A stretch of 64,000 nucleotides of DNA from Streptomyces shenzhenensis (lineage in GTDB: Bacteria > Actinomycetota > Actinomycetes > Streptomycetales > Streptomycetaceae). The stretch's first letter is position 1; the number at the start of each line of letters is the position of its first letter. Of this stretch, positions 10,362 through 18,498 are shown one piece after another. Made by a program: the position numbers and the translations under genes. Location of the stretch: contig NZ_JAJONF010000028.1 in assembly GCF_021462265.1 (NCBI RefSeq), positions 61,825 through 125,824 on the forward strand, in the 5' to 3' direction. The notes under the pieces are model-generated. The model made no database searches. It was not told where the DNA came from and saw only the letters and a program-made list of their open reading frames with translations.

Positions 10362-10903
10362 CGAGCCGCCTCGGCCTTCTCCTCAAGCTCGTCGAGGAAG
10401 CGGTCGATCACGCGGCTCTGACGGGCGTGGTCCTCCAGGGACTCACCGACGAGCTTGCCGGCCAGGTCGGTGGCCAGCTGGCCGACGTCCTGACGGAGCG
10501 CCTGCGCGGCGGACTTGCGGTCGGCCTCGATCTGCGCGTGACCGGCGGCGACGATCTCCTCGCGCTGCCGCTGGCCCTCGGCGCGCATCTCGGCGATGAG
10601 CGTGGCGCCCTGCTCCTGAGCCTCCTGGCGCAGGCGCGCGGCCTCGTGCCGGGCCTCGGCCAGCTGCGCCTTGTACTGCTCAAGGACGCTCTGGGCCTCG
10701 GTCTGCGCGGCCTCGGCCTTCTCGATACCGCCCTCGATCGCCTCGCGGCGCTGCTCCAGAACCTTGTTGATGTTCGGAAGGAGCTTCTTGGCGAGGAAGC
10801 CGAAGACGATGACGAAGGCGATGAGGCCGATGACGAGCTCTGGAACCGGCGGGACGAGAGGGTTTTCGGGCTTCTCCGCCGCCAGCTGAACCAAGAGGCT
10901 CAT
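10358..10903 (-). CDS. atpF: ATP synthase F0 b subunit (181 aa)
   Basis: This is the peripheral stalk of the ATP synthase. One membrane segment (about residues 20-43, VPELVIGLIAFVIVFGFLAKKLL region) is followed by a long charged coiled coil, with heptad-like Glu/Ala/Gln-rich sequence to the C-terminus. Length is normal. It follows atpE by 37 bp and overlaps atpH by 4 bp. Confidence 0.96.
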   Translation of the reverse strand: MSLLVQLAAEKPENPLVPPVPELVIGLIAFVIVFGFLAKKLLPNINKVLEQRREAIEGGIEKAEAAQTEAQSVLEQYKAQLAEARHEAARLRQEAQEQGATLIAEMRAEGQRQREEIVAAGHAQIEADRKSAAQALRQDVGQLATDLAGKLVGESLEDHARQSRVIDRFLDELEEKAEAAR

Positions 10904-10940
10904 ATCAGTGCCTTTCGTCTAATGGTGCGCGACGGTCGGG

Positions 10941-11192
10941 TCAGGAGGTCGGGTAGACGAACGGCATGACCAGACCGATCAGGGCGAGCGCCTCACAGAA
11001 GGCGAAGCCCAGGATCTGGTTGGCGCGGATGAGGCCGGCGGCCTCGGGCTGACGGGCGAGCGCCTGCGTGCCGTTGCCGAAGATGATGCCGATGCCGACG
11101 CCCGGGCCGATCGCGGCGAGGCCGTAGCCGATCGAGCCGAGGTTGCCCTTGATCTGGGTGGCGGCGAGGGTGGCCTGCGCAAGAGCGGACAT
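10941..11192 (-). CDS. atpE: ATP synthase F0 c subunit (83 aa)
   Basis: This is the proton-carrying ring subunit. It has two membrane helices separated by the polar RQP loop (residues 47-49). The proton-binding carboxylate is Glu67 in AFCEALALIGLV, in the second helix. The first helix carries the GxGxGxxxG packing pattern (GPGVGIGIIFGNG). Upstream, AAGAGAAGGAAGA gives a strong ribosome site, consistent with the need for many copies per complex. Confidence 0.97.
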   Translation of the reverse strand: MSALAQATLAATQIKGNLGSIGYGLAAIGPGVGIGIIFGNGTQALARQPEAAGLIRANQILGFAFCEALALIGLVMPFVYPTS

Positions 11193-11267
11193 GCCGGTTC
11201 TTCCTTCTCTTTCAATGACCGGTGGGGGTTGGCCACCGGATGACTGGGTGAGTGGTCAGGTTGGCGC

Positions 11268-12089
11268 TCAGTGGTGCTCGGCGAGCGCGCCCTGGATGTA
11301 GCTGCAGGTCAGCAGTACGAAGACGTAAGCCTGGACAGCCTGGATGAAGAGCTCGAAGGCGGTCATCACGAGAACCATGACGAACGAGACACCGGAGTAG
11401 GCGATGCCGATGCCGTTCAGCATGTACCAGCTGGCGATCGTGAAGAGCAGCAGCAGGGTGTGACCGGCGAACATGTTCGCGAAGAGTCGCACGGCGTGCG
11501 TGAACGGGCGGACGATGAGGTTCGAGAAGAACTCGATCGTCATCGACAGCGGCAGGACCGCGCCGAGCGTCTTGTCGTAGCCGGTGACGTTCTTGAAGAA
11601 GCCGACGAAACCCTGGCGCTTGAAGGTGAGCGCGACCCACGTGATGTAGACGATGGCGGCCAGCGCCGCGGGGTACGAGATGATCGCGGTGACCGGGAAC
11701 TGGGCGACCGGGATGATCGACCAGAGGTTCATCATCCAGATGAAGAAGAACAGCGAGACGACGAACGGAACGTACTTCTCGCCTTCCTTCTTGCCGATGG
11801 TCTCGTAGACGACGCCGCGCCGGACGAAGTCGTAGCCGGTCTCGGCGATCATCTGGAGCTTGCCCGGGACGACCTTCGGCTTGGCGAAGGCGGCCCAGAA
11901 GAAGCCCACGATGACGATCGAACCGAGCAGCGCCAGCAGCATCGTCTTGTTGAAGTACAGGTTGCTGTCCGCGTCGCCGAAGAGCGGCTTGAACAGGAAC
12001 GAGTGGAGGCCCGGAGCCGGGAAGCCACACCCGTCGAACAGGTGACAGCTCGTGTCGAAAGCGAGCGTCTGCGTCGGGTCAGCACTCAC
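11268..12089 (-). CDS. atpB: ATP synthase F0 a subunit (273 aa)
   Basis: Subunit a forms the proton half-channels beside the c-ring. Several membrane segments are visible, including the helix carrying the essential Arg (NLIVRPFTHAVRLFANMFAGH region) and the C-terminal VLVMTAFELFIQAVQAYVFVLL. I choose a GTG start (VSADPTQTLAF), which lies 8 nt after AAGGAG. The upstream ATG that adds MPYPCATMKEPA has no such site. It is the first F0 gene after atpI, separated by 225 bp. Confidence 0.95.
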   Translation of the reverse strand: MSADPTQTLAFDTSCHLFDGCGFPAPGLHSFLFKPLFGDADSNLYFNKTMLLALLGSIVIVGFFWAAFAKPKVVPGKLQMIAETGYDFVRRGVVYETIGKKEGEKYVPFVVSLFFFIWMMNLWSIIPVAQFPVTAIISYPAALAAIVYITWVALTFKRQGFVGFFKNVTGYDKTLGAVLPLSMTIEFFSNLIVRPFTHAVRLFANMFAGHTLLLLFTIASWYMLNGIGIAYSGVSFVMVLVMTAFELFIQAVQAYVFVLLTCSYIQGALAEHH

Positions 12090-12314
12090 CGCGGGCTCCT
12101 TCATCGTGGCGCATGGGTACGGCAACCTCGTTGTGTCGGCGCGGCGCAGGGCCGCGGTTCGGCACGGGACTGGTGTTACGGATGTGGGGGCGGCTGGGGG
12201 GCATCTCGCCTCGCGATTGAACAGGCGTCAGCTCAGATGCCCGCGCCCGCGATGCCGCAGTTGGCACCGGACGATAGCAGCATCTCTCCTGCGCCTTTAT
12301 CCCGGCCCTACCTC

Positions 12315-12746
12315 TCACGACGCATGCCCGGTCTTCTCGGTCTCGCCGGCCTTGCCGGGTTCGACGTAGAGAATCTTGGCCTTCAGGTGGGCGCGGGTCT
12401 GCGCGACGATCCAGGTGAGCGTGGCGACCACGAGCGTGATGGCGAAGGCCCGCGGGTTGAACAGCGTCGTGTTCTTGAAGACGGCCATGAAGACGATCAG
12501 CAGCAGCAACTGCGCCGCGTAGAGCATCAGGCCCATCATCTGGAACAGCTGGGGAAACGACTTGGCGGTGCGTTGCAGGACGTAGAGACCGATCCCCATG
12601 AAGAGGATCACGATCACCGTCCCGACGACCGCCCCGATGGCCCCCTTGCCGCCCGCGACCACCCCGCCGACGACGGCGGCGAGCACGCCGACGGCGGCCG
12701 TGGGTACGGCGGCCTGGGCCAGGTTCCGGGCGTCATTGGACGGCAT
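12315..12746 (-). CDS. atpI: AtpI-like membrane protein, first gene of the atp operon (143 aa)
   Basis: AtpI-like proteins help c-ring assembly or ion handling in other bacteria and are not a subunit of the finished enzyme. Four hydrophobic segments are visible (starting at PTAAVGVLAAVVGG, AIGAVVGTVIVILFMG, QMMGLMLYAAQLLLL and AFAITLVVATLTWIV) in a protein of normal length. I start at MPSNDARN, which follows GCGGAG at 8 nt. An in-frame ATG 13 codons upstream lacks a ribosome site. Operon transcription probably starts upstream near the Rex-type operator. Confidence 0.88.
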   Translation of the reverse strand: MPSNDARNLAQAAVPTAAVGVLAAVVGGVVAGGKGAIGAVVGTVIVILFMGIGLYVLQRTAKSFPQLFQMMGLMLYAAQLLLLIVFMAVFKNTTLFNPRAFAITLVVATLTWIVAQTRAHLKAKILYVEPGKAGETEKTGHAS

Positions 12747-12870
12747 GGCGGCAACTCCGCTTTCAAGGGGGGCAGGTGTCGTCATGGACGAGCGTAGTCC
12801 CGGTCGGAGGGTCGAAGACCTCACGCTGACGGACCGTCGCAGTCGGGTCCTTCGACTCTGTCCGGGGTTC

Positions 12871-12888
12871 TCGTGAACCGTATCACAA
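12871..12888 (-). promoter_or_regulatory. Rex-type operator upstream of the atp operon
   Basis: On the minus strand the sequence is TTGTGATACGGTTCACGA, matching the Rex operator form TTGTGA-N6-TCACAA with one mismatch in the half-sites. It lies about 125 bp upstream of atpI. Established knowledge: Streptomyces Rex senses the NADH/NAD+ ratio and controls respiratory genes (cyd, nuo, atp). The remainder of the 12,747-13,047 intergenic stretch holds a second, imperfect dyad (GTCAC/GTGAC near 12,930) and no gene. Confidence 0.82.
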
Positions 12889-13047
12889 ACTATTTGATGA
12901 GGTCTTTACCTGGTAGGTGTGCTTGCTGTCACACATGAGAGTGACTCTGCGCGTCTGAGCGATAACCAGGCCGTTGTGTCTGGTATTGGGGGGCTTTGGT
13001 CCCCCACGACTTGGCAATGCTCTAGTCAGATTCTTACCTTGGCAGGG

Positions 13048-14457
13048 TCAGCGGGAGGTCTCGGAAGTGCGCCGGTCCAGGATGCGGGAACGGGCGCTGA
13101 GGGCGGTCGAGCCGTTGACCGAGGTCCTGCTCACGCCGTTCACCGGGGCCGCTCCGGTGGTCACCGGGGAGCGGTGCTCGTCGCACGGCTTCTCCGGTTC
13201 CTCCGTCTCCTCCGGCTCGTCGAAGGCCTCCGCCTCCGACGTCGCCGCCGCCGGTTCGACGGCCGCCGCGGCGGTCCCCCGGCGCCGGTAGCGCGGCGGC
13301 ACGAAGGCCTGCGCCCACATCGGGGCGCGCGGCGTGAACCGCGGCAGCAGGAGCAGCCCCAGGCCGACCGCGCTGAGGATCGCCACACCGAGCACGATCC
13401 ACATGGAGGCCGAGTTCACCGAGTAGGCCAGCGTGCCGAAGCCGATCAGCGCCGACCAGAAGTACATGATCAGCACGGCCCGGCTGTGCGAGTGGCCGAT
13501 CTCCAGGAGCCGGTGGTGCAGGTGCCCGCGGTCCGCCGCGAACGGCGACTGGCCCCGCCAGGTGCGCCGCACGATCGCCAGGACCAGGTCGGCGGCCGGC
13601 ACCGCGATGATGGTCAGCGGCAGGAGCAGCGGGATGTAGACCGGCACCGTCTGGTGCACGGCGTTGCGCTCGGACCCGGCGAACAGGTTCATCACGTCCG
13701 GGTCGACCTGACCGGTGATCGAGATCGCGCCCGCGGCCAGCACCAGCCCGATCAGCATCGAGCCCGAGTCACCCATGAAGATCCGCGCCGGATGGATGTT
13801 GTGCGGCAGGAAGCCCAGGCACATGCCCATCAGGATCGCCGCGAACAGCGTCGCCGGGGCGGCGGCCTCGATGCCGTACGAGTACCAGATGCGGTAGGCG
13901 TACAGGAAGAACGCCGCGGCCGCGATGCACACCATGCCGGAGGCCAGACCGTCCAGGCCGTCGACGAAGTTCACCGCGTTGATCGTGATGACGACCAGAG
14001 CGACCGTCAGCAGCGTGCCCTGCCACGGGGTCAGGGCCACGTTGCCGACACCCGGGACGGGCAGCCACAGGATCGTCAGACCCTGCATGACCATGACGCC
14101 GGCGGCGATCATCTGACCGCCCAGTTTGATCAGCGCGTCGATCTCGAACTTGTCGTCGAGCACACCGATCAGCCAGATCAGCGCCGCGCCGGAGAGCAGC
14201 GCCCGCGGCTCGTTCGACTTGGCGAAGACCTCGTTGAGGTTGGACATGTGGTCGGCGACCAGCAGCCCGGCGCACAGGCCGAAGAACATCGCGATCCCGC
14301 CGAGCCGCGGAGTGGGTTCCCGGTGCACGTCACGCGCCCGGATCTCCGGCATGGCCCCTGCCACGATCGCGAACTTCCGCACCGGCCCTGTCAGCAGGTA
14401 CGTCACCGCGGCCGTGATGCAGAGCGTCAGCAGGTATTCACGCACAGGCTTCCCCAC
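13048..14457 (-). CDS. WecA/MraY-family undecaprenyl-phosphate sugar-1-phosphate transferase (469 aa)
   Basis: This polytopic membrane enzyme loads a (probably N-acetyl)hexosamine-1-phosphate on polyprenyl phosphate to start cell-wall glycopolymer synthesis. Family motifs are intact: RDVHREPTPRLGG near residue 42, LIGVLDDKFEID, NAVNFVDGLDGLASG and FMGDSGSMLIG, each at cytosolic loops between about ten membrane helices. The C-terminal 80 residues form a low-complexity Glu/Pro/Ala tail. The start is either this GTG or the GTG four codons on (VREYLLTL), which directly follows GGGGAAG. It is placed between glyA and the atp operon, as in other streptomycetes. Confidence 0.9.
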   Translation of the reverse strand: MGKPVREYLLTLCITAAVTYLLTGPVRKFAIVAGAMPEIRARDVHREPTPRLGGIAMFFGLCAGLLVADHMSNLNEVFAKSNEPRALLSGAALIWLIGVLDDKFEIDALIKLGGQMIAAGVMVMQGLTILWLPVPGVGNVALTPWQGTLLTVALVVITINAVNFVDGLDGLASGMVCIAAAAFFLYAYRIWYSYGIEAAAPATLFAAILMGMCLGFLPHNIHPARIFMGDSGSMLIGLVLAAGAISITGQVDPDVMNLFAGSERNAVHQTVPVYIPLLLPLTIIAVPAADLVLAIVRRTWRGQSPFAADRGHLHHRLLEIGHSHSRAVLIMYFWSALIGFGTLAYSVNSASMWIVLGVAILSAVGLGLLLLPRFTPRAPMWAQAFVPPRYRRRGTAAAAVEPAAATSEAEAFDEPEETEEPEKPCDEHRSPVTTGAAPVNGVSRTSVNGSTALSARSRILDRRTSETSR

Positions 14458-14594
14458 ATGTCTCGCTGGCCATCACAGCCCCACACCCTAGCGAGGGACG
14501 CATATGTATGGGGACTTCCGGGTAGCGACGATGGTTGCACGTGCGGCTGTGAGCCGGGCGTACAACGCCGGCACGACGCTGCGCCTACCCCGTC

Positions 14595-15839
14595 TCAGTG
14601 GGGATACGGCGGAAATCTACCGGTGAGCTCCCGCACCTCCTCACGCGCCCTCCCCACGTCTGTGACACCGCTCACCACGCCCGCCAGCAACACCGCGATT
14701 CGGGTCATCTCCGCCTCGCCCATGCCCTGCGTGGTCACGGCGGCTGTGCCCAGCCGCAGGCCCCGGGAGTCGCCGTGCGGCAGGGCACAGCAGTCCAGCA
14801 CGATCCCGGCGGCCGCGAGCCGCCCCCGGGCGACCCGGCCGTCGGCCCCGAGCGGCGCGGTGTCGGCGGTGATCAGATGCGTGTCGGTGCCCCCGGTCGT
14901 GACGACCAGCCCCTCCTGCGCCAGCCCGGCCGCCAGCGCCCTCGCGTTGGCGACCACCTGGTGGGCGTACGCGGTGAACGCCGGTGCCGCCGCCTCCCCG
15001 AACGCGACCGCCTTCGCGGCGATGGTGTGCATCTGCGCGCCGGCCTGGGTGAACGGGAACACCGCGCGGTCGAGCCGCTCGGCGAGCTCCGGCGCACCGC
15101 ACAGCAGCATCCCGCCGCGCGGCCCGCGCAGCACCTTGTGCGTGGTCGCGCACACGACGTCGGCGTACGGCACCGGGTTCGGCGCGGCGCCGCCGGCGAC
15201 CAGCCCGATGGGATGCGCCGCGTCGGCGATCAGGTAGGCGCCCACCTCGTCGGCGACCTCGCGGAAGAAGGCGTAGTCGATGTGGCGTGGATAGGCGATG
15301 GACCCGCACACGATCGCCTTGGGCCGGTGGCTGCGGGCCAGCGCCCGCACCTGGTCGTGGTCGATGAGCCCGCTCTCGGCGTCCACCCCGTACCCGACGA
15401 AGTCGAACCAGCGGCCGGAGAAGTTGGCCGGCGAGCCGTGCGTGAGATGACCGCCGTAGGGCAGCCCCAGGGCGAGCACGGTGTCCCCGGGGCGCAGCAG
15501 CGCGGCGTACGCGGCCAGCACGGCGGACGAGCCGGAATGGGGCTGCACATTGGCGTGCGCGGCGCCGAACAGGGCCTTGGCCCGGTCGACGGCGAGCCGC
15601 TCGGCGACGTCCACGAGCTCGCAGCCGCCGTGGTACCGGGCGCCCGGATACCCCTCGGCGTACTTGTTGGCGAGCGCCGAGCCCAGCGCCGCCAGCACGG
15701 CCGGCGAGGTGAAGTTCTCGGCGGCGATCAGCTGCAACGACGTCGACTGCCGCGCCAGCTCCCCCAGCAGGACCTCGGCCAGCTCCGGATCCTGCCGCCG
15801 CAGCAGATCGCCCTCGACGAGGGCGGAGGTGACCGACAT
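14595..15839 (-). CDS. glyA: Serine hydroxymethyltransferase (414 aa)
   Basis: This PLP enzyme converts serine and tetrahydrofolate to glycine and 5,10-methylene-THF. The motif CATTHKVLRGPRGG places the PLP lysine at Lys235. ENFTSPAVLAALGS (41-54) and NKYAEGYPGARYHGG (58-72) are SHMT signatures. The ATG at 15839 follows CGGAG at 6 nt. Sequence upstream of it is low-complexity and not protein-like. Several positions differ from standard SHMT (for example CATTHKV rather than TTTTHKT), so a specialised role is possible. Confidence 0.92.
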   Translation of the reverse strand: MSVTSALVEGDLLRRQDPELAEVLLGELARQSTSLQLIAAENFTSPAVLAALGSALANKYAEGYPGARYHGGCELVDVAERLAVDRAKALFGAAHANVQPHSGSSAVLAAYAALLRPGDTVLALGLPYGGHLTHGSPANFSGRWFDFVGYGVDAESGLIDHDQVRALARSHRPKAIVCGSIAYPRHIDYAFFREVADEVGAYLIADAAHPIGLVAGGAAPNPVPYADVVCATTHKVLRGPRGGMLLCGAPELAERLDRAVFPFTQAGAQMHTIAAKAVAFGEAAAPAFTAYAHQVVANARALAAGLAQEGLVVTTGGTDTHLITADTAPLGADGRVARGRLAAAGIVLDCCALPHGDSRGLRLGTAAVTTQGMGEAEMTRIAVLLAGVVSGVTDVGRAREEVRELTGRFPPYPH

Positions 15840-15930
15840 GAGGGACTCCGGGCGGTCGACGGTGACGTATGACCAATGTAGGCCCGGTATGGGGCGGATG
15901 CGCGGTTTGTGCGTACGACCGTGGTGGCGG

Positions 15931-16040
15931 GTGTCGCCGCCGGAGGGGAGGTTGCGGAGGGTCGCGCGACCGCGGGAGCGTGGGGGTGTCGCCGCCGGAG
16001 GGGTGGTTGCGGAGGGTCGCGCGACCGCGGGGGCGTGGGG
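15931..16040. repeat. 55-bp tandem duplication in the glyA upstream spacer
   Basis: A unit beginning GTGTCGCCGCCGGAGGGG occurs at 15931-15985 and again at 15986-16040 with few differences. The rest of the 15,840-16,215 spacer is GC-rich intergenic sequence with a CCGCGCCCCTTACGGGGCGC dyad near 16,060. No gene is credible here. Confidence 0.8.
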
Positions 16041-16215
16041 GTTGCTCCCGCAGCTCCCCGCGCCCCTTACGGGGCGCTTCGCCCCCGCCCCCGCCGTGGG
16101 CAGGCGTTCCGCAGGGCTATGGGGGTCCCCCCGCGCGAGCGAAGCCGAGCGTGGGGGAGGGTGGGCACGGCCTGCAGTGCCGGGTGCCGGTGTGAGGAAC
16201 GCCGACAGCAGGGGG

Positions 16216-16899
16216 TTACATCCGCGCCGGCACCCCGGTGAGCGCCGTGACCACCGGGTCCAGCGCCTCGTGTATCTCGTCCCCGATCGACTGGAAGAAC
16301 GGCAGCGGGGCCCCGTACGGGTCGTAGACCTCGTCCGCCTCCGCCGTAGGCGCCAGCAGCCACCCCCGCAGCGCCGCCGCGGCCCGCACCAGCGCACGCG
16401 CGCGGACCACCACGCCGTCCGAGAGCGGCGGCAGCGTCGCCGGGTCTATCGCGCGGACCAGCCGGGTGAACTCCTTCAGCGTGAAGGTGCGCAGACCCGC
16501 CGAGTGCCCCATGGAGATGACCTGGGCGCGGTGGTCACGGGTGGCGGTCAGGACCAGGTCGGCCCGGATCACATGCTCGTCGAGCAGTTCGCGGCCCACG
16601 AAGCCGGAGGCGTCCGCGCCGAATTCGGCCAGCACGGCCTCCGCGTTGGCTTCCATGGGCGCGCCCTCGTGGCCCCAGGTGCCCGCGCTCTCCACGACCA
16701 GCCCGCCGCCCAGGAAGGCGCCGAGCCGGTCCGTCACGAGATGGCGGGTCAGCCGCTCGGTGATCGGCGAGCGGCACACGTTGCCGGTGCTGACGTGGAG
16801 GATGCGGAAACTGTCACGAGGCAGCCCCACGAACGTCGTCGTGATCTCCGCCGCGCTTTCCCCGTTGCCTATGCCACGCCCCGCGTCAGGGGCTGTCAA
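16216..16899 (-). CDS. Low-molecular-weight protein-tyrosine-phosphatase-like protein with Ser in place of the catalytic Cys (227 aa)
   Basis: The fold is that of LMW-PTP/arsenate reductase. The P-loop reads HVSTGNVCRSP (residues 35-45), whereas active enzymes have V-C-x-G-N-x-C-R-S. The nucleophile position is Ser37, while Arg43 and the second Cys42 remain. The general-acid motif survives as YDPYG (Asp193). A C-S substitution normally abolishes catalysis and traps substrate, so this may be a phosphotyrosine reader or have another chemistry. The start is a TTG overlapping the TGA of the Sua5 gene (TTGA), with GAGG upstream, so it is coupled to Sua5. The N-terminal 30 residues look disordered. 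Confidence 0.85.
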   Translation of the reverse strand: MTAPDAGRGIGNGESAAEITTTFVGLPRDSFRILHVSTGNVCRSPITERLTRHLVTDRLGAFLGGGLVVESAGTWGHEGAPMEANAEAVLAEFGADASGFVGRELLDEHVIRADLVLTATRDHRAQVISMGHSAGLRTFTLKEFTRLVRAIDPATLPPLSDGVVVRARALVRAAAALRGWLLAPTAEADEVYDPYGAPLPFFQSIGDEIHEALDPVVTALTGVPARM

Positions 16900-17543
16900 T
16901 TCGCCACCTCGAGGTCGGGTACGACCTTCCGCAGCTCCTCCGCCGAGATCGCGCCCGCGCGCAGCAGCAACGGAACTTCGCGGGTGACGTCGACGATCGA
17001 CGAGGGCACGTTGGCGGGGGTCGGACCGCCGTCGAGGTACACGGAGACGGAGTCGCCGAGCATCTCCTGCGCGGCGTCACAGGTCTCCGGGGCCGGGTGT
17101 CCGGTGAGGTTGGCGGAGGAGACGGCCATCGGGCCGACCTCGGTGAGCAGTTCGATGGCGACGGGGTGCAGGGGCATCCGGACGGCCACCGTGCCCCTGG
17201 TGTCCCCCAGGTCCCACTGCAGGGACGGCTGGTGCTTGGCGACCAGCGTGAGGGCGCCCGGCCAGAACGCGTCGACCAGTTCCCAGGCCAGCTCGGAGAA
17301 GTCGGTGACGAGACCGTGGAGCGTGTTCGGGGACCCGATGAGCACAGGGGTGGGCATGTTGCGGCCCCGGCCCTTGGCCTCCAGGAGGTCGGCGACCGCC
17401 TCCGAGGTGAACGCGTCGGCGCCGACGCCGTAGACCGTGTCGGTCGGCAGCACCACCAGTTCGCCCCGGCGGACGGCGGACGCGGCCTCGCGCAGACCCG
17501 TCACGCGGTCGGTCGCGTCGTTGGTGTCGTATCGCCGTGCCAT
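16896..17543 (-). CDS. L-threonylcarbamoyladenylate synthase, Sua5/TsaC family (215 aa)
   Basis: It makes threonylcarbamoyl-AMP from threonine, bicarbonate and ATP for the t6A37 modification of ANN-decoding tRNAs. Motifs seen: GELVVLPTDTVYGVGADAF near residue 28, KGRGRNMPTPVLIGS near 80, and MAVSSANLTGHPAPET near 145, all of the YrdC fold. Its length fits the single-domain TsaC type, without a Sua5 C-terminal domain. It follows prmC by about 60 bp and its stop overlaps the next gene. All four neighbouring genes (prfA, prmC, this, rpmE) serve translation. Confidence 0.93.
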   Translation of the reverse strand: MARRYDTNDATDRVTGLREAASAVRRGELVVLPTDTVYGVGADAFTSEAVADLLEAKGRGRNMPTPVLIGSPNTLHGLVTDFSELAWELVDAFWPGALTLVAKHQPSLQWDLGDTRGTVAVRMPLHPVAIELLTEVGPMAVSSANLTGHPAPETCDAAQEMLGDSVSVYLDGGPTPANVPSSIVDVTREVPLLLRAGAISAEELRKVVPDLEVAN

Positions 17544-17604
17544 GTCTAGCGGGCCTCCTCGTACACGTAACTCTGGAGTTCGGAAAACACTGCCTGCGGG
17601 GTGC

Positions 17605-18450
17605 TCACGGCAGCGCCTTGCGGGCGGTCGCGAAGCGGGGGCGGTTGTTGAGGTCCGGGTGGTCGGCCGCGTCGGCCCAGCCCCGCTCCTCGGTGAAGAT
17701 CCACGGCACCTGGCCGCCCTGGGTGTCGGCGTGCTCGATGACGACGACGCCGCCGGGGCGCAGCAGCCGGTGCGCGGTGCGCTCGATGCCCCGGATCAGG
17801 TCGAGGCCGTCCTCTCCGGAGAACAGGGCCAGCTCCGGGTCGTAGTCGCGGGCCTCGGGGGCGACGTACTCCCACTCGGTGAGCGGGATGTACGGAGGGT
17901 TGGAGATGACCAGGTCGACATGGCCGTCGAGGTCGTGGAAGGCCTCCAGGGCGTCTCCCTGGCGCAGGTCGACCCGGGAGCCCGCCATGTTCTTGCGGGT
18001 CCACTGGAGCGCCTCCTCGGACAGCTCCACGGCGTGTACGCGCGAGCGCGGGACCTCCTGGGCGAGGGCGAGCGCGATGGCGCCGGAGCCGGTGCACAGG
18101 TCGACGATGCAGGGCTCGACCACGTCCATGGCGCGCACGGCGTCTATGGCCCAGCCGACGACGGACTCGGTCTCGGGGCGCGGCACGAACACGCCAGGCC
18201 CCACCTGGAGTTCGAGGTACCGGAAGTACGCCCGCCCGGTGATGTGCTGGAGCGGCTCGCGCTGCTCCCGGCGGGCGATGACCTCCCAGTAACGGGCGTC
18301 GAAGTCGGAGTCCTTGACGGAGTGCAGCGCGCCCCGCTTCACGCCGTGCACGAACGCGGCGAGTTCCTCCGCGTCGGTGCGCGGCGAGGGCACGCCGGCG
18401 TCGGCCAGCCGCTGGGTGGCCTGGGCCACCTCGGCGAGCAGCAGGTTCAC
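17605..18450 (-). CDS. prmC: Peptide-release-factor glutamine N5-methyltransferase (281 aa)
   Basis: It methylates the glutamine of the GGQ motif in RF1 and RF2 using S-adenosylmethionine. The SAM site is VDLCTGSGAIALALA (about 116-130). NPPY at 184-187 is the catalytic motif, and FVPRPETE near 98 is a PrmC signature. The GTG start (VNLLLAEVAQ) lies 7 nt after GGAGG. An upstream ATG would add seven residues without a ribosome site. It is directly downstream of its substrate gene prfA. Confidence 0.95.
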   Translation of the reverse strand: MNLLLAEVAQATQRLADAGVPSPRTDAEELAAFVHGVKRGALHSVKDSDFDARYWEVIARREQREPLQHITGRAYFRYLELQVGPGVFVPRPETESVVGWAIDAVRAMDVVEPCIVDLCTGSGAIALALAQEVPRSRVHAVELSEEALQWTRKNMAGSRVDLRQGDALEAFHDLDGHVDLVISNPPYIPLTEWEYVAPEARDYDPELALFSGEDGLDLIRGIERTAHRLLRPGGVVVIEHADTQGGQVPWIFTEERGWADAADHPDLNNRPRFATARKALP

Positions 18451-18498
18451 GCTGGTCCTCCGTGTCGTCACTCGTACATACGTGCGTGCGTACGTGCC

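Noticed and set aside
7047..10421. A 1124-codon open frame antisense to the atp operon (also long antisense frames at 5518-6879, 29251-31647 and 60036-63545).
   Set aside because: GC-rich DNA with strong third-position bias creates long open antisense frames. The proteins are low-complexity Arg/Gly/Val/His-rich, and the sense genes are unambiguous.
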